A stretch of 37,125 bases of DNA from Allobosea sp. (GTDB lineage Bacteria; Pseudomonadota; Alphaproteobacteria; Rhizobiales; Beijerinckiaceae). Position numbers and translations under genes: made by a program. Positions 17,522 to 26,186 of this stretch are shown piece after piece; position 1 is the stretch's first letter; each line of letters begins with the position of its first letter. The stretch is from NCBI RefSeq assembly GCF_030694325.1, contig NZ_JAUXYO010000157.1:1-37125 (forward strand), written 5' to 3'. Under the pieces are notes generated by a model that saw only the letters and a program-made list of their open reading frames with translations, had not been told where the DNA came from and did not search any database.

Positions 17522-18289
17522 TCAATCGGTGTCAGTTGTCCTGCGCCCCTGCCAGGCGAACGCCGCGAACACCCCGATCAGCGTCAGCGCCAGCCCGAAC
17601 CAGGTGAGCGCATAGGAGAGGTGGTTGTCGGGGATGCGCGCGATCAGCTCCCTGGCATCGACACCGGCCGGGGGCGTCAGCCCGTCGCCCTGCCGCTCGG
17701 CCTCGAGATAGAACGGCGCGGCCGCCCCGATGCCGAGCGAGTCGGCGATCGCGGCCGGGTCGCGGGTGTAGAATTCGCGGTTGGCGGGCAGGTCGGCTGG
17801 CGTGAAGGAGCCGCGGCCTTCCGGCGCGCGCAGGAAGCCGGTGACCGTCGCCGGGCCCGAGGCCGGCTTGATCTCGCCGAGCCGGCCTTCCGGCACGAAG
17901 CCGCGATTGACCAGGATGACGCCGCCATCGTCGAGCCTAAACCCCTGGAAGATCCAGCGGCCGAAGCCGGCCAGCTGGCGCGTGCCGCGCTCGCCGGCGG
18001 CGATGGTGGTGCGGACCCCGGCGAAGGGGCCGTCGATGAAGGTTCCAGTGGCACTGACCCGCGTCAGGTCGAGCGCGGCGGGGTCGAGCGATGCCCAGCT
18101 CGCTGTGGCCGGCATGGCGGCGGGCGCACCGGCTGCCTGGGCGGCGAGCCGGTCGATGAAGACGCGCTTCTCGCTCATCCGCGCGATCTGCCAGGAGCCG
18201 AGCGAGCACAGGATCGCGACGCCCAGGATCGAGAGCAGTGCCGGCCAGAGCAGGCGCGGATGGCGCGGAGAGGGGGCGGTCTCGCTCAC
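17522..18289 (-). CDS. SURF1 family cytochrome oxidase assembly protein
   Basis: SURF1 is an inner-membrane protein that helps insert heme a into subunit I of aa3-type cytochrome oxidase. This 255-residue protein has the family layout: a first membrane helix at about residues 12-34 (LLWPALLSILGVAILCSLGS) followed by WQIARMSEK, a periplasmic domain with GWVLVNRG-like GGVILVNRGFVPEGR, and a second helix near the C-terminus (YALTWFGLALTLIGVFAAFA). It ends with a short basic tail. Its ATG at 18289 overlaps the stop of the DUF983 gene by 4 bases. Together with DUF983 it is bracketed by repeat copies B and C. Confidence 0.94.
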   Translation of the reverse strand: MSETAPSPRHPRLLWPALLSILGVAILCSLGSWQIARMSEKRVFIDRLAAQAAGAPAAMPATASWASLDPAALDLTRVSATGTFIDGPFAGVRTTIAAGERGTRQLAGFGRWIFQGFRLDDGGVILVNRGFVPEGRLGEIKPASGPATVTGFLRAPEGRGSFTPADLPANREFYTRDPAAIADSLGIGAAAPFYLEAERQGDGLTPPAGVDARELIARIPDNHLSYALTWFGLALTLIGVFAAFAWQGRRTTDTD

Positions 18290-18660
18290 TGTTCGCGCCT
18301 GCCTTCCTGCGCCTTGTGGACATATTGCAGCGACACCGCGAGCCCCTTCATCGGCCGCAGCAGCGCGAGGCAGACGATCACGGCCAGCGGCAGCCAGATC
18401 ACCAGATGCAGCCAGATCGGCGGCTCATAGGCGATCTCGACATAAAGCGCTGCGCCGAGCACCGCGAAGCCGGCGATCAGCATGATGAACACCGCCGGCC
18501 CGTCCGCCGAATCGGCGAAGCTGAAATCCAGTCCGCAGGCCGCGCAGCGTGGCCGTACCTTCAGGAAGCCCTCGAACAGCTTGCCCTCGCCGCAGCGCGG
18601 GCAGCGGCCGGCGAGGCCGGTCGAATAGGGCGATGGCAGGCTGGGCTGGTCGTCGGCCAT
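18286..18660 (-). CDS. DUF983 family membrane zinc-ribbon protein
   Basis: A 124-residue protein with a small N-terminal zinc ribbon, C20-x-x-C23 (GRCPRCGEGKLF) and C39-x-x-C42 (RCAACGLDF), followed by two membrane helices (about residues 53-75 and 81-102). This is the DUF983 family, which commonly lies within alphaproteobacterial cox gene clusters; a part in oxidase assembly is inferred only from that position. The ATG at 18660 is preceded by GGAGG on the minus strand. The stop overlaps the SURF1 start by 4 bases. Repeat copy C and the ctaE terminator separate it from ctaE. Confidence 0.93.
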   Translation of the reverse strand: MADDQPSLPSPYSTGLAGRCPRCGEGKLFEGFLKVRPRCAACGLDFSFADSADGPAVFIMLIAGFAVLGAALYVEIAYEPPIWLHLVIWLPLAVIVCLALLRPMKGLAVSLQYVHKAQEGRREQ

Positions 18661-18716
18661 GGCGGCCTCCTTCGAGCGTGATGCCGGAGCACGACAACAC
18701 CCGTCGAAAAACGCAG

Positions 18717-18822
18717 CGTCATCCTGGACAAGCCGCGAAGCGGCGCAGGCCGGGATCCATCATGGGGCGATGTCCTGCCCAATGATGGATCCCGGGACGA
18801 CCTGCGGTCGCCCAGGATGACG
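18717..18822. repeat. palindromic mosaic element, copy C (inverse of copy B)
   Basis: About 105 bases between ctaE and DUF983. Ends are GTCATCCTGG and CCAGGATGAC; the inner pair is GGGATCCAT and ATGGATCCC. Here the left arm holds GCCGCGAAGCGGCGCAGG and the right arm GACGACCTGCGGTCGCCC, so the element lies in the opposite orientation to copy B, 1219 bases away. Confidence 0.85.
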
Positions 18823-18860
18823 ACGTCGTTCAACGCGAAATCGTCAGCTCTAGAAAGCGC

Positions 18861-18884
18861 AAAGGCGGCCGCGAGGCCGCCTTT
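18861..18884 (-). terminator. hairpin terminator after ctaE
   Basis: AAAGGCGGCC (18861-18870) and GGCCGCCTTT (18875-18884) form a perfect 10-bp stem with a 4-base loop, 23 bases past the ctaE stop codon on the minus strand. Only three Ts follow at once, so termination may be partial, allowing some readthrough into DUF983 and SURF1. Confidence 0.7.
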
Positions 18885-18906
18885 GCCGTTGCGATGCGGT
18901 ACCCGC

Positions 18907-19764
18907 TCAGTGCGCGCCGGGTGTGCCCGCCGCCCAGACATAGATCGCGGCGAAGAGGAACAGCCAGACCACGTCGACGAAGTGCCAGTACCAGGCGGCG
19001 AACTCGAAGCCGAGATGCTGCTGCGGCTTGAAGTGGCCGAGATAGGCCCGGTACAGGCAGACCGCGAGGAAGATCGTGCCGATCACGACGTGTGCGCCGT
19101 GGAAGCCCGTCGCCATGAAGAAGGTCGCGCCATAGATGTGGCCGGCGAAGGCGAAGGAGGCGTGCGAGTACTCGTAGACCTGGCAGATCGTGAACAGCAC
19201 GCCGAGGATGACCGTCAGCCACAGGCCCTGCTTCAGGCCCTTGCGGTCGCCATGGATCAGCGCGTGATGCGCCCAGGTCACGGTCGTGCCCGAGGTCAGC
19301 AGGATCAGCGTGTTGAGCAGCGGCAGGTGCCAGGGGTCGAAGGTCTGGATACCCGTCGGGGGCCAGACGCCGCCGGTGAACTCCTTGCGGGTGTAGTTGA
19401 TCGCCTCGCCGGCGAAGAGGCTGGCGTCGAAGAAGGCCCAGAACCACGCGACGAAGAACATCACCTCGGAGGCGATGAACATCAGCATGCCGTAGCGGTG
19501 GTGCATCTGCACCACGCGGGTGTGATGGCCCTCCTTCTCCGCTTCGCGGACCACGTCCATCCACCAGGCGAGCATGGTGTAGAGCACGCCGAGCGTGCCG
19601 ATGCCGAAGACCAGCGGGCCGAGCTTCATGCCGCCCAGCGTCATCGCCTTCATCCACATCACGGCGCCCGTCGCCATGACCGTCGCGCTGATCGAGCCGA
19701 TCAGCGGCCACGGGCTCGGATCGACGAGGTGGTAATCGTGGTTCTTGGTATGGGCCCCGGCCAT
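18907..19764 (-). CDS. ctaE: cytochrome c oxidase subunit III
   Basis: Subunit III of the aa3-type oxidase, a 285-residue protein with seven membrane helices. It is not catalytic but protects the oxidase and supports proton uptake through the D pathway. It begins [20 protein letters not shown], the typical subunit III opening, and has [20 protein letters not shown] with the conserved Glu in [47 protein letters not shown] and the final [19 protein letters not shown]. The ATG at 19764 is clear. It sits 49 bases downstream of ctaG and is followed by a terminator-like hairpin. Confidence 0.97.
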   Translation of the reverse strand: MAGAHTKNHDYHLVDPSPWPLIGSISATVMATGAVMWMKAMTLGGMKLGPLVFGIGTLGVLYTMLAWWMDVVREAEKEGHHTRVVQMHHRYGMLMFIASEVMFFVAWFWAFFDASLFAGEAINYTRKEFTGGVWPPTGIQTFDPWHLPLLNTLILLTSGTTVTWAHHALIHGDRKGLKQGLWLTVILGVLFTICQVYEYSHASFAFAGHIYGATFFMATGFHGAHVVIGTIFLAVCLYRAYLGHFKPQQHLGFEFAAWYWHFVDVVWLFLFAAIYVWAAGTPGAH

Positions 19765-19813
19765 CTACAGTCTCCGCGTCCGGCTTTTGCAGCGCTGGTT
19801 ACAGCGCAAATCT

Positions 19814-20425
19814 CTACAGGTTCGTCTTGCCCGCGTCATCCTTGACGGGGTTGCCCCCGCCTTGGGCCAGCGGCTGCCCCGATTTCGAGGCGAAATAGGT
19901 GTAGGAGAGCGTGATCGCCTTCAGCCCGTCGAGATCGCGCTTATCGGCGATTTCAGGGTCGATGTAGAACACCACCGGCGCCTCCAGGCTCTCGCCCGGC
20001 TGCAGCGTGTGCTCGGTGAAGCAGAAGCACTGGATCTTGACGAAGAAGGCCGCGCCCTTGTCGGGGGCGATGTTGTAGCTCGCGATGCCCGTCGTCACCC
20101 GGTCGGTGCGGTTGGTGATCTTGTAGAACACCGTCTTGGTCTCGCCGACGCGAAGCTTGATCTCAGGGCTCTCGGCCTCGAATTTCCAGCCGAGCCCTGG
20201 GGCGACATTGGCGTCGAAGCGCACCGACATCGTCCGGTCGAGGATCGTGCCCGCGGCGGCGGTGCCGATCTTTGGCGTGCCGCCGAAGCCGGTCGCGCGG
20301 CAGAACATGTCGTAGAGCGGCACGGCCGCGAAGGAGAGGCCGGTCATCGCCATCACCACGCCCGAGCAGATCAGCGCGATGCGGCCATTCTGCGGTCGTC
20401 TGGGGGCTGATTCGCTCTTGTCCAT
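19814..20425 (-). CDS. ctaG: cytochrome c oxidase assembly protein CtaG/Cox11
   Basis: CtaG (Cox11) is a copper chaperone that delivers copper to the CuB site of subunit I. The protein has one N-terminal membrane helix (about residues 15-36) followed by PLYDMFCRATGFGGT, and a periplasmic domain with the copper motif C133-F-C135 in KIQCFCFTEHTL. It also has GKTVTAFYKITN-like TKTVFYKITNRTD and the end segment ITLSYTYFA. The ATG at 20425 shares one base with the coxF stop (TGATG); a GTG one codon upstream is also possible. Length is 203 residues, normal. It lies between coxF and ctaE. Confidence 0.96.
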   Translation of the reverse strand: MDKSESAPRRPQNGRIALICSGVVMAMTGLSFAAVPLYDMFCRATGFGGTPKIGTAAAGTILDRTMSVRFDANVAPGLGWKFEAESPEIKLRVGETKTVFYKITNRTDRVTTGIASYNIAPDKGAAFFVKIQCFCFTEHTLQPGESLEAPVVFYIDPEIADKRDLDGLKAITLSYTYFASKSGQPLAQGGGNPVKDDAGKTNL

Positions 20426-20595
20426 CACAGCGGCCTGTTCAGGATGGCGGGGCCGGTCTTCACCAGCGTCACGACGAAGAAGAACACCACGAGACCGCCC
20501 AGGACCAGCGCGAGCGCGATAGAGCGACGGCGACGGCGGGCCATGTCCTCCGGCGAGAAGGCGGCCGGCGGCGTCGGCTTCTGCGGCGCACTCAT
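20425..20595 (-). CDS. coxF: CoxF-like small membrane protein
   Basis: A 56-residue single-pass membrane protein. It opens [20 protein letters not shown], then an Arg cluster (RRRRR), then one hydrophobic helix ([20 protein letters not shown]) and a short tail ILNRPL. Its place between ctaB and ctaG, overlapping both by 4 and 3 bases, matches the small CoxF proteins of alphaproteobacterial oxidase operons. The positive-inside rule puts the N-terminus in the cytoplasm. The function is unclear; an assembly or stability role is inferred from context. Confidence 0.85.
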   Translation of the reverse strand: MSAPQKPTPPAAFSPEDMARRRRRSIALALVLGGLVVFFFVVTLVKTGPAILNRPL

Positions 20596-21539
20596 CCGAT
20601 CACCTTCGGCAGGGCCCACATCAGCCCGAGGCCGTTCTCGACCAGCAGCACGGCGAAGAGTCCGAAGAGATAGAGGATCGAGAAGCCGAACAGCGACCAG
20701 CAGGCCTTGGTGGCGGCCTCGCCCTCGGTCGTCCGCCAGACCCGGACCGACAGCACGATCATGGCGAGCCCGCTGGCAACCGAGACGACGAGATAGGCCA
20801 GGCCCGCGAAGCCCATCAGCGCCGGCAGTACCGCGACGGGCGCCATCAGCAGCGTGTAGAGCACGATCTGGCGGCGCGTCGCGGCCGGGCCGGCGACGTT
20901 CGGCATCATCGGGATGCCGGCGCGGCCGTAATCGGCCGCCTTCACCAGAGCGAGCGCCCAGAAATGCGGCGGCGTCCACAGGAAGATGATCGCAAACAGC
21001 ACGATCGAATGGAGGCCGATATCGCCGGTGACGACGGCCTCGCCGATCATCGGCGGGAAGGCGCCGGCCGCGCCGCCGATGACGATGTTCTGCGGCGTCC
21101 AGCGCTTCAGCCACATCGAATAGACGACGGCGTAGAAAAAGATCGTGAAGGCCAGCATCGCCGCCGCCAGCAGGTTGGCGACGAGGCCGAGCACCAGCAC
21201 GGAGCCGATCGACAGCGTCAGCCCGAAGGCCAGTGCCTCGGAGGGCAGGACCCGGCCGGACGGGATCGGGCGCTTGGCGGTGCGGGACATCAACTGGTCG
21301 ATATCGGCGTCGTACCACATGTTGAGGCAGCCCGAGGCGCCGGCGCCGACCGCGATCGCCAGCAGCGACGCGAGAGCGATCACCGGATGCACGCCGCCCG
21401 GCGCCGTCGCCATGCCGGCCATGGCGGTGATCACGACGAGCGACATCACCCGCGGCTTCAGCAGCGCGAAGAAATCGCGCGCCTCGCCGGTCGAGGTCAG
21501 GGCAACGCCGTCGGTGCGGGTCTCGAAGGCAGCAGACAT
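20592..21539 (-). CDS. ctaB: protoheme IX farnesyltransferase (heme O synthase)
   Basis: CtaB transfers a farnesyl group to heme b, giving heme O, the precursor of the heme a of this oxidase. The 315-residue protein is a UbiA-type membrane prenyltransferase with about nine helices. The first conserved Asp-rich region is [20 protein letters not shown], and the [17 protein letters not shown] start of the first helix is typical. [20 protein letters not shown] and [13 protein letters not shown] are further signatures. The ATG at 21539 ([11 protein letters not shown]) is the family start; the upstream frame is not conserved. Its stop overlaps the coxF ATG (ATGA). Confidence 0.97.
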   Translation of the reverse strand: MSAAFETRTDGVALTSTGEARDFFALLKPRVMSLVVITAMAGMATAPGGVHPVIALASLLAIAVGAGASGCLNMWYDADIDQLMSRTAKRPIPSGRVLPSEALAFGLTLSIGSVLVLGLVANLLAAAMLAFTIFFYAVVYSMWLKRWTPQNIVIGGAAGAFPPMIGEAVVTGDIGLHSIVLFAIIFLWTPPHFWALALVKAADYGRAGIPMMPNVAGPAATRRQIVLYTLLMAPVAVLPALMGFAGLAYLVVSVASGLAMIVLSVRVWRTTEGEAATKACWSLFGFSILYLFGLFAVLLVENGLGLMWALPKVIG

Positions 21540-21681
21540 CGGTTCGGTCGTCTTTGTCCTTGGCAGCACCCTTGGGCGCCGGGGAAAAGCTCTGCGGCGG
21601 GGCCGCCCGTCTCCGGAACGCCGCAGGGGCGCTCGGGGGAGGGGCGGCGGCGGACCCGGATGGGCCCGCCGCCAGGGATCT

Positions 21682-23313
21682 TTAGTGGTCCGAGCCGCTG
21701 ATGCGCGGCAGGGTCTCGAACTGGTGGAAGGGCGGCGGCGAGGACAGGGTCCACTCCAGCGTCGTCGCGCCTTCACCCCACGGATTGTCGCCCGCCAGCA
21801 CCTTCCGCGAGAAGGCGACATAGATCCCGTAGAAGAAGATCAGCAGGCCTGCGGCGAAGATGTAGGAGCCGATCGACGACACGAAATGCCATCCCGCGAA
21901 GGCGTCGGGATAGTCGGCATAGTGACGCGGCATGCCGGCGAGCCCGAGGAAATGCTGCGGGAAGAACAGCACGTTGGCGCCGATGAAAGCGACCCAGAAG
22001 TGCAGGCGGCCGATCCAGTCGGGGATCACATAGCCGCTCATCTTCGGGAACCAGTAGTAGAAGCCCGCGAAGATGCCGAACTCGGCGCCCAGCGACAAGA
22101 CGTAGTGGAAATGCGCCACCACGTAATAGGTCGCGTGCAGCGAGCGGTCGACGCCGGCATTGGCCAGCACCACGCCCGTCACGCCGCCGACGGTGAACAG
22201 GAAGATGAAGCCGATCGCCCAGATCATCGGCGCGGTGAAGCGGATCGAGCCGCCCCACATCGTCGCGATCCAGGAGAAGATCTTGATGCCCGTCGGCACC
22301 GCGATGACCATCGTCGCGAACACGAAATAGCGCTGCGTGTTGAGCGAGAGGCCGGCGGTGTACATGTGGTGCGCCCACACGATGAAGCCGACGACGCCGA
22401 TCGCGACCATGGCGTAGGCCATGCCGAGATAGCCGAAGATCGGCTTGCGCGAGAACGTCGAGATGATGTGGCTGACGATGCCGAAGGCCGGAAGGATCAT
22501 GATGTAGACTTCGGGGTGCCCGAAGAACCAGAACAGGTGCTGGTACAGGATCGGGTCGCCGCCGCCGGCTGGGTCGTAGAAGGTCGTGCCGAAGTTGCGG
22601 TCCGTCAGCAGCATGGTGATCGCGCCCGCCAGCACCGGCAGGGCCAGCAGCAGCAGGAAGGCCGTCACCAGCACGCCCCAGGCGAAGAGCGGCATCTTGT
22701 GCAGCGTCATGCCCGGCGCGCGCATGTTGAGGATGGTGGTGATGAAGTTGATCGCGCCGAGGATCGAGGCGGCACCCGCCAGATGCAGCGCGAAGATGCC
22801 GAAGTCCACGGACGGGCCGGGGTGGCCGGAGGATGAGAACGGCGGATAGATCGTCCAGCCGGTGCCGACGCCATGGGCGCCGGGCGCGCCCTCCATGAAC
22901 ATCGACATGATCAGCAGCACGAAGGCGGCGACCGTCAGCCAGAACGAGATGTTGTTCATGCGCGGGAAGGCCATGTCCGGCGCGCCGATCATCAGCGGCA
23001 CGAACCAGTTACCGAAGCCGCCGATGACGGCGGGCATGACCATGAAGAAGATCATGATCAGGCCGTGGCCCGTCACGAAGACGTTGTAGCTCTGGCCGTT
23101 GGCGAAGATCTGCAGGCCGGGCTCCTGCAACTCGATGCGCATCATGATCGAGAGGAACCCGCCGACGAGGCCCGCGATGATCGAGAAGATCAGATAGAGC
23201 GTGCCGATGTCCTTGTGGTTGGTCGACATCAGCCAGCGGCGCCACCCGGTCGGGTGGGCATGGGCGTCGTCATGATGTCCGTGGGCGGGAGCGTGCGGAG
23301 CCGCTGTTGCCAT
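21682..23313 (-). CDS. ctaD: cytochrome c oxidase subunit I
   Basis: Catalytic subunit of an aa3 oxidase, 543 residues, twelve helices. Heme a ligands are H83 ([11 protein letters not shown]) and H403; heme a3 is bound by H401 (VVAHFHYVL). CuB ligands are H266 (FFGHPEVY, with cross-linked Y270), H315 and H316. Proton-path residues D113 ([12 protein letters not shown]), E268 and K344 (PTGIKIFSW) are all present, so this is an A1-type oxidase. One departure stands out: the segment normally [11 protein letters not shown] reads [11 protein letters not shown], with A394 replacing the Asp that binds Mg/Mn, and E411 in LGAEFG where a small hydrophobic residue is usual. The ATG at 23313 has GAGGAG upstream. 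It lies 89 bases after ctaC. Confidence 0.98.
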   Translation of the reverse strand: MATAAPHAPAHGHHDDAHAHPTGWRRWLMSTNHKDIGTLYLIFSIIAGLVGGFLSIMMRIELQEPGLQIFANGQSYNVFVTGHGLIMIFFMVMPAVIGGFGNWFVPLMIGAPDMAFPRMNNISFWLTVAAFVLLIMSMFMEGAPGAHGVGTGWTIYPPFSSSGHPGPSVDFGIFALHLAGAASILGAINFITTILNMRAPGMTLHKMPLFAWGVLVTAFLLLLALPVLAGAITMLLTDRNFGTTFYDPAGGGDPILYQHLFWFFGHPEVYIMILPAFGIVSHIISTFSRKPIFGYLGMAYAMVAIGVVGFIVWAHHMYTAGLSLNTQRYFVFATMVIAVPTGIKIFSWIATMWGGSIRFTAPMIWAIGFIFLFTVGGVTGVVLANAGVDRSLHATYYVVAHFHYVLSLGAEFGIFAGFYYWFPKMSGYVIPDWIGRLHFWVAFIGANVLFFPQHFLGLAGMPRHYADYPDAFAGWHFVSSIGSYIFAAGLLIFFYGIYVAFSRKVLAGDNPWGEGATTLEWTLSSPPPFHQFETLPRISGSDH

Positions 23314-23402
23314 CGCCTTGGTCTCCTCGTGCGAAATCGCTTCGCGACAGTCGTCAAATCGGGTGGTTCGCGGGCCGTCCGGTCCGCGGGGATTGCGGCG
23401 CC

Positions 23403-24284
23403 TTACGGGGCGGCTGCGGCGACCTTGCTGCCCGCATCCGTGGCACTGGCGAATTTCTGCTTCGATTCGGCGAGCCAGGCGGCGTAGCGCTCCTGGCTGA
23501 CGACGCGGAAGGCGATCGGCATATAGGCGTGGTTCTGGCCGCAGACGAAGGAGCATTGGCCGTAATAGATGCCCTCGCGGTCGGCCTTGAACCAGGTCTC
23601 GTTCAGGCGACCCGGGATCGCGTCGATCTTCACGCCGAAGGACGGAACGGTGAACTTGTGGATCACGTCGGCGCCGGTGACCTGGACGCGCACGATCTTG
23701 CCGACCGGCACGACCGCCTCGTTGTCCACGGCCAGCAGGCGAGGCGCCTCGGCGGCTGCGATCTTGTTGCCGGCGATCGCCTCGGCGCGCTGCTTCTCGT
23801 CGAGCATCAGCGAGTCGAAGCCGAAGGCGCCGCCGTCCTGCGGGTACTCGTAGGACCAGTACCACTGCTTGCCCGTCACCTTCACGGTGACGTCGGCCGG
23901 CGGAATCTCGAGCTGGAGCTTGAGCAGCCGGAAAGAGGGGATGGCGATGACCACGAGGATCAGGACCGGGATCACCGTCCAGGCCACTTCGAGCAGGGCA
24001 TTGTGCGTCGTCTTGGACGGCGTCGGGTTGGCCTTCTCGTTGAAGCGCCAGGCGACATACAGCAGCAGCGCCAGCACGAAGATCGTGATCGCGAAGATGA
24101 TCACGTTCAGCCAATCATGGAACCAGTGGATATAGGCCGCGACATCGGTGGCGGCGCCCTGGAGGTTGAGCTGCCAGGGGCTCGGCATGCCGGTCCCGGC
24201 CAGAGCAGCCTCCGGAAGCAGCGCCGCCGAGGCGGCGAGGGCCGATGCGGCCACGGTGGCTAGGGTCCTGCTCAGATATCGCAT
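23403..24284 (-). CDS. ctaC: cytochrome c oxidase subunit II
   Basis: Subunit II receives electrons from cytochrome c at its CuA centre. Residues 1-29 form a signal peptide (ending AALAG); two membrane helices follow at about 58-80 and 100-120, with the Glu of LEVAWTVIP. The aromatic entry region is [10 protein letters not shown]. The CuA ligands are H209, C244, C248, H252 and M255. The usual C-S-E-x-C-G loop is C-S-F-V-C-G here, so F246 replaces the Glu that gives a side-chain ligand to the Mg/Mn site. The start at 24284 (MRYLSRTLA) is chosen for the signal peptide; ATGs at 24305 and 24308 are possible. First gene of the cox run. Confidence 0.96.
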   Translation of the reverse strand: MRYLSRTLATVAASALAASAALLPEAALAGTGMPSPWQLNLQGAATDVAAYIHWFHDWLNVIIFAITIFVLALLLYVAWRFNEKANPTPSKTTHNALLEVAWTVIPVLILVVIAIPSFRLLKLQLEIPPADVTVKVTGKQWYWSYEYPQDGGAFGFDSLMLDEKQRAEAIAGNKIAAAEAPRLLAVDNEAVVPVGKIVRVQVTGADVIHKFTVPSFGVKIDAIPGRLNETWFKADREGIYYGQCSFVCGQNHAYMPIAFRVVSQERYAAWLAESKQKFASATDAGSKVAAAAP

Positions 24285-24695
24285 CGATCCGACGTCGCTC
24301 CTCATCATGCCCCGCATCGGAGTCTGCGGCTTGCGTCCCAGGGGGCGCCCGCCGCAGGCCGTGGCCCATGCGTGGCGAGTGCGGCCGCGAGGCCGCCTTG
24401 CTCTTCGGGATTGCGATAAATCAAAGATCACGCTTGCGCCAGAGGGGCAATGCAGGCCCCCGGTGCAGGCCGTGCGGCATAATCGCGCGAGCCGGAGGCG
24501 TCGCTTCCGCCCCATCTCGTCGGCGCGCCTTGACAGGGCCGGGCCTGCATGGTCCCAACGCAATCGATCGTTAAAGTGCGGCGGACCCGGCCTCGAAGGG
24601 GTCGGCATTCCGCCCGAATCCCCGTATTCGACAGGCACGAACGGGTTTTCGATGGCGGAGGCGGCGGCAGCCGCCGGTTTGGAGGTATCGCAGGG
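24285..24695. other. divergent intergenic region between ctaC and the IalB gene
   Basis: About 410 bases without a gene I can support. It should hold the promoters of both the cox run (minus) and the IalB gene (plus). An AT-richer patch, GATAAATCAAAGATCAC, lies at 24414-24430. A CTTGAC at 24529 has no matching -10 on the plus strand. GGAGG at 24681 is the ribosome-binding site of the IalB gene. Open frames crossing this region read as low-complexity shadow translation. Confidence 0.5.
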
Positions 24696-25205
24696 ATGGG
24701 CAAGATCATCGGACCTGTCTGCGCGGCGGCCCTCGCGCTGGCCGGCATCGGTCTGGCAGCCGGCCCGGCGGCGGCGCAGGGCGCCGTCAAGTCGACACAT
24801 GGCGACTGGCAGATGCGCTGCGAGGTGCCGCCGGGCGCCAAGACCGAGCAATGCGCGCTGGTCCAGAACGTCGCGGCCGAGGACAGGCCGAATCTGACGC
24901 TGCTCGTCATCGTGCTGAAGACGGCCGACCAGAAGAGCCGGTTGCTTCGGGTCGTCGCGCCGCTCGGCGTGCTGCTGCCTTCCGGTCTCGGCCTCAAGAT
25001 CGACGACAAGGACATCGGTCGCGCCGGGTTCGTGCGCTGCCTGACCACAGGCTGCGTCGCCGAGGTGGTGATGGACGACACGCTGCTCGGCCAGCTCAAG
25101 GGCGGCAAGAGCGCCACCTTCATTGTGTTTCAGACGCCGGAAGAGGGGGTGGGCGTTCCTGTCTCGCTCAACGGCTTTGGCCCCGGCGTGGAGACCCTGC
25201 CGTGA
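24696..25205 (+). CDS. invasion-associated locus B (IalB) family protein
   Basis: A 169-residue exported protein. A signal peptide covers residues 1-28 (MGKIIGPVCAAALALAGIG through AAAQ). The mature part resembles the IalB family: STHGDWQMRCEVPPGAKTEQ, CALVQNV, then IVLKTADQKSRLLRVVAPLG, LLPSGLGLKIDDKD, RCLTTGCVAEVVMDD and ATFIVFQTPEEGVGVPVSL. The conserved cysteine pairs are visible (C-E near the start, R-C-L-T-T-G-C later). Despite the name, members occur widely in non-pathogenic alphaproteobacteria with no known activity. The ATG at 24696 has GGAGG 10 bases upstream. It overlaps the next gene by 4 bases. Confidence 0.9.
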   Translation: MGKIIGPVCAAALALAGIGLAAGPAAAQGAVKSTHGDWQMRCEVPPGAKTEQCALVQNVAAEDRPNLTLLVIVLKTADQKSRLLRVVAPLGVLLPSGLGLKIDDKDIGRAGFVRCLTTGCVAEVVMDDTLLGQLKGGKSATFIVFQTPEEGVGVPVSLNGFGPGVETLP

Positions 25206-25813
25206 GTGATGCGCTTATCCGCCGGTCGAGCCTGCTGGCCCTGCCGCTTCTCTGCCTTGGTCTCGCCGGCTGCGGCTCGTCCGGATCCTCCTCGGGCCAG
25301 CCGAGCGCGATGCAGACATTCGGCAACGTGGTCATGTTTCAGTCGACCACGCCGCCGCCGCCCGACCAGCTGCCGACGGACGCTGACGACGAGCGGCTGA
25401 TCTGCCCGGAGGTGATCATCGCCGATGGCGGGGCGGCGGTCCGGGCCCAGTCCGGCCAGGACAGCGGCAGCCTGCGCCACCAGATCTCGATCCTGAACGT
25501 CGCTCGCGAATGCACGCCCACCGGCAATGGCGGCTTTCGCCTCAAGGTCGGCGTCGAGGGGCGTGTGCTGCTCGGCCCCGCCGGCGGCCCCGGCAATTAC
25601 GGCGCGACGCTGACCACGCTGGTCACCCGCGGCACCACGCAGCTCGCGCGCCGGACGGCCCGCGTCGGCGGGACGGTCGGTGCCGGCCAGGGCGGCACCG
25701 ACTTTTCCCATGTCGAGGACGGCATCGTCGTTCCCGCCGGGCGCGGCGAGGTCGAGATCATCGTCTCGCTCGGCACCGGTCCGGCGGCGGTGGCGCGGTC
25801 GCGTCGACGCTGA
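25202..25813 (+). CDS. hypothetical lipoprotein
   Basis: A 203-residue protein with a lipoprotein signal: VSDALIRRSSLLALPLLCLG then the lipobox LAGC, so Cys24 would be lipidated. After a Ser/Gly linker comes TFGNVVMFQSTTPPPPDQLP, then a beta-rich domain (LICPEVIIADGGAAVRAQ, LRHQISILNVARECTP, FRLKVGVEGRVLLGPAGG). I do not recognise a named family with certainty; it resembles small hypothetical lipoproteins of Rhizobiales. The start is GTG at 25202, overlapping the IalB stop (GTGA), so the two genes are translationally coupled and probably form one operon. Confidence 0.8.
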   Translation: MSDALIRRSSLLALPLLCLGLAGCGSSGSSSGQPSAMQTFGNVVMFQSTTPPPPDQLPTDADDERLICPEVIIADGGAAVRAQSGQDSGSLRHQISILNVARECTPTGNGGFRLKVGVEGRVLLGPAGGPGNYGATLTTLVTRGTTQLARRTARVGGTVGAGQGGTDFSHVEDGIVVPAGRGEVEIIVSLGTGPAAVARSRRR

Positions 25814-25929
25814 CCAGCGCTGCGGCCCCTCCGGCCGCTGCAAAGAGTCGCGCGGATTGCCTGTTAAGGAGGCAGCCCCACGATTGACTAAGGCGTGTCG
25901 TCTTGTATCTGTGCCGACAGCCGCAACAT

Positions 25930-26132
25930 CCCCGCGGAAGAGACCGGGGCCGGATTCGTCCGGCTTCGGCGCCGAAGGCGCAACCGCCCCGGAAACGCTC
26001 AGGCAAACGGACCGCGTGGGAACTGGCACTCTGGAAAGCGGCGGGGGCAACCCCGTCCACCGACGGGTGTAACCTGTCCGGCGTCTTTGGGCCGGCTCGG
26101 GGAAATCTCTCAGGTTCCAAGACAGAGGGGGC
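25930..26132 (+). ncRNA. tandem glycine riboswitch upstream of gcvT
   Basis: Two successive glycine-aptamer cores are visible. In the first, GCGGAAGAG (25934) is followed by GCCGAAGGCGCAACC (25971-25985), GGAAACGCTCAGGCAAACGG (25991-26010) and GGCACTCTGGAAAG (26025-26038). In the second, ACCGACGGGTGTAACC (26059-26074) is followed by AATCTCTCAGGTTCCAAG (26104-26121) and ACAGAGGGGG. These match the conserved boxes of glycine riboswitches, which usually switch gcv genes on when glycine is high. Just downstream, CCGGAC (26138) and GTCCGG (26150) form a small stem that could be part of the switching region before the gcvT ribosome-binding site (GGAAGGGG near 26172). Confidence 0.92.
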
Positions 26133-26186
26133 GCGTTCCGGACACATCCGTCCGGGGCCTGCGCTCGACTCTGGAAGGGGCCGTCG

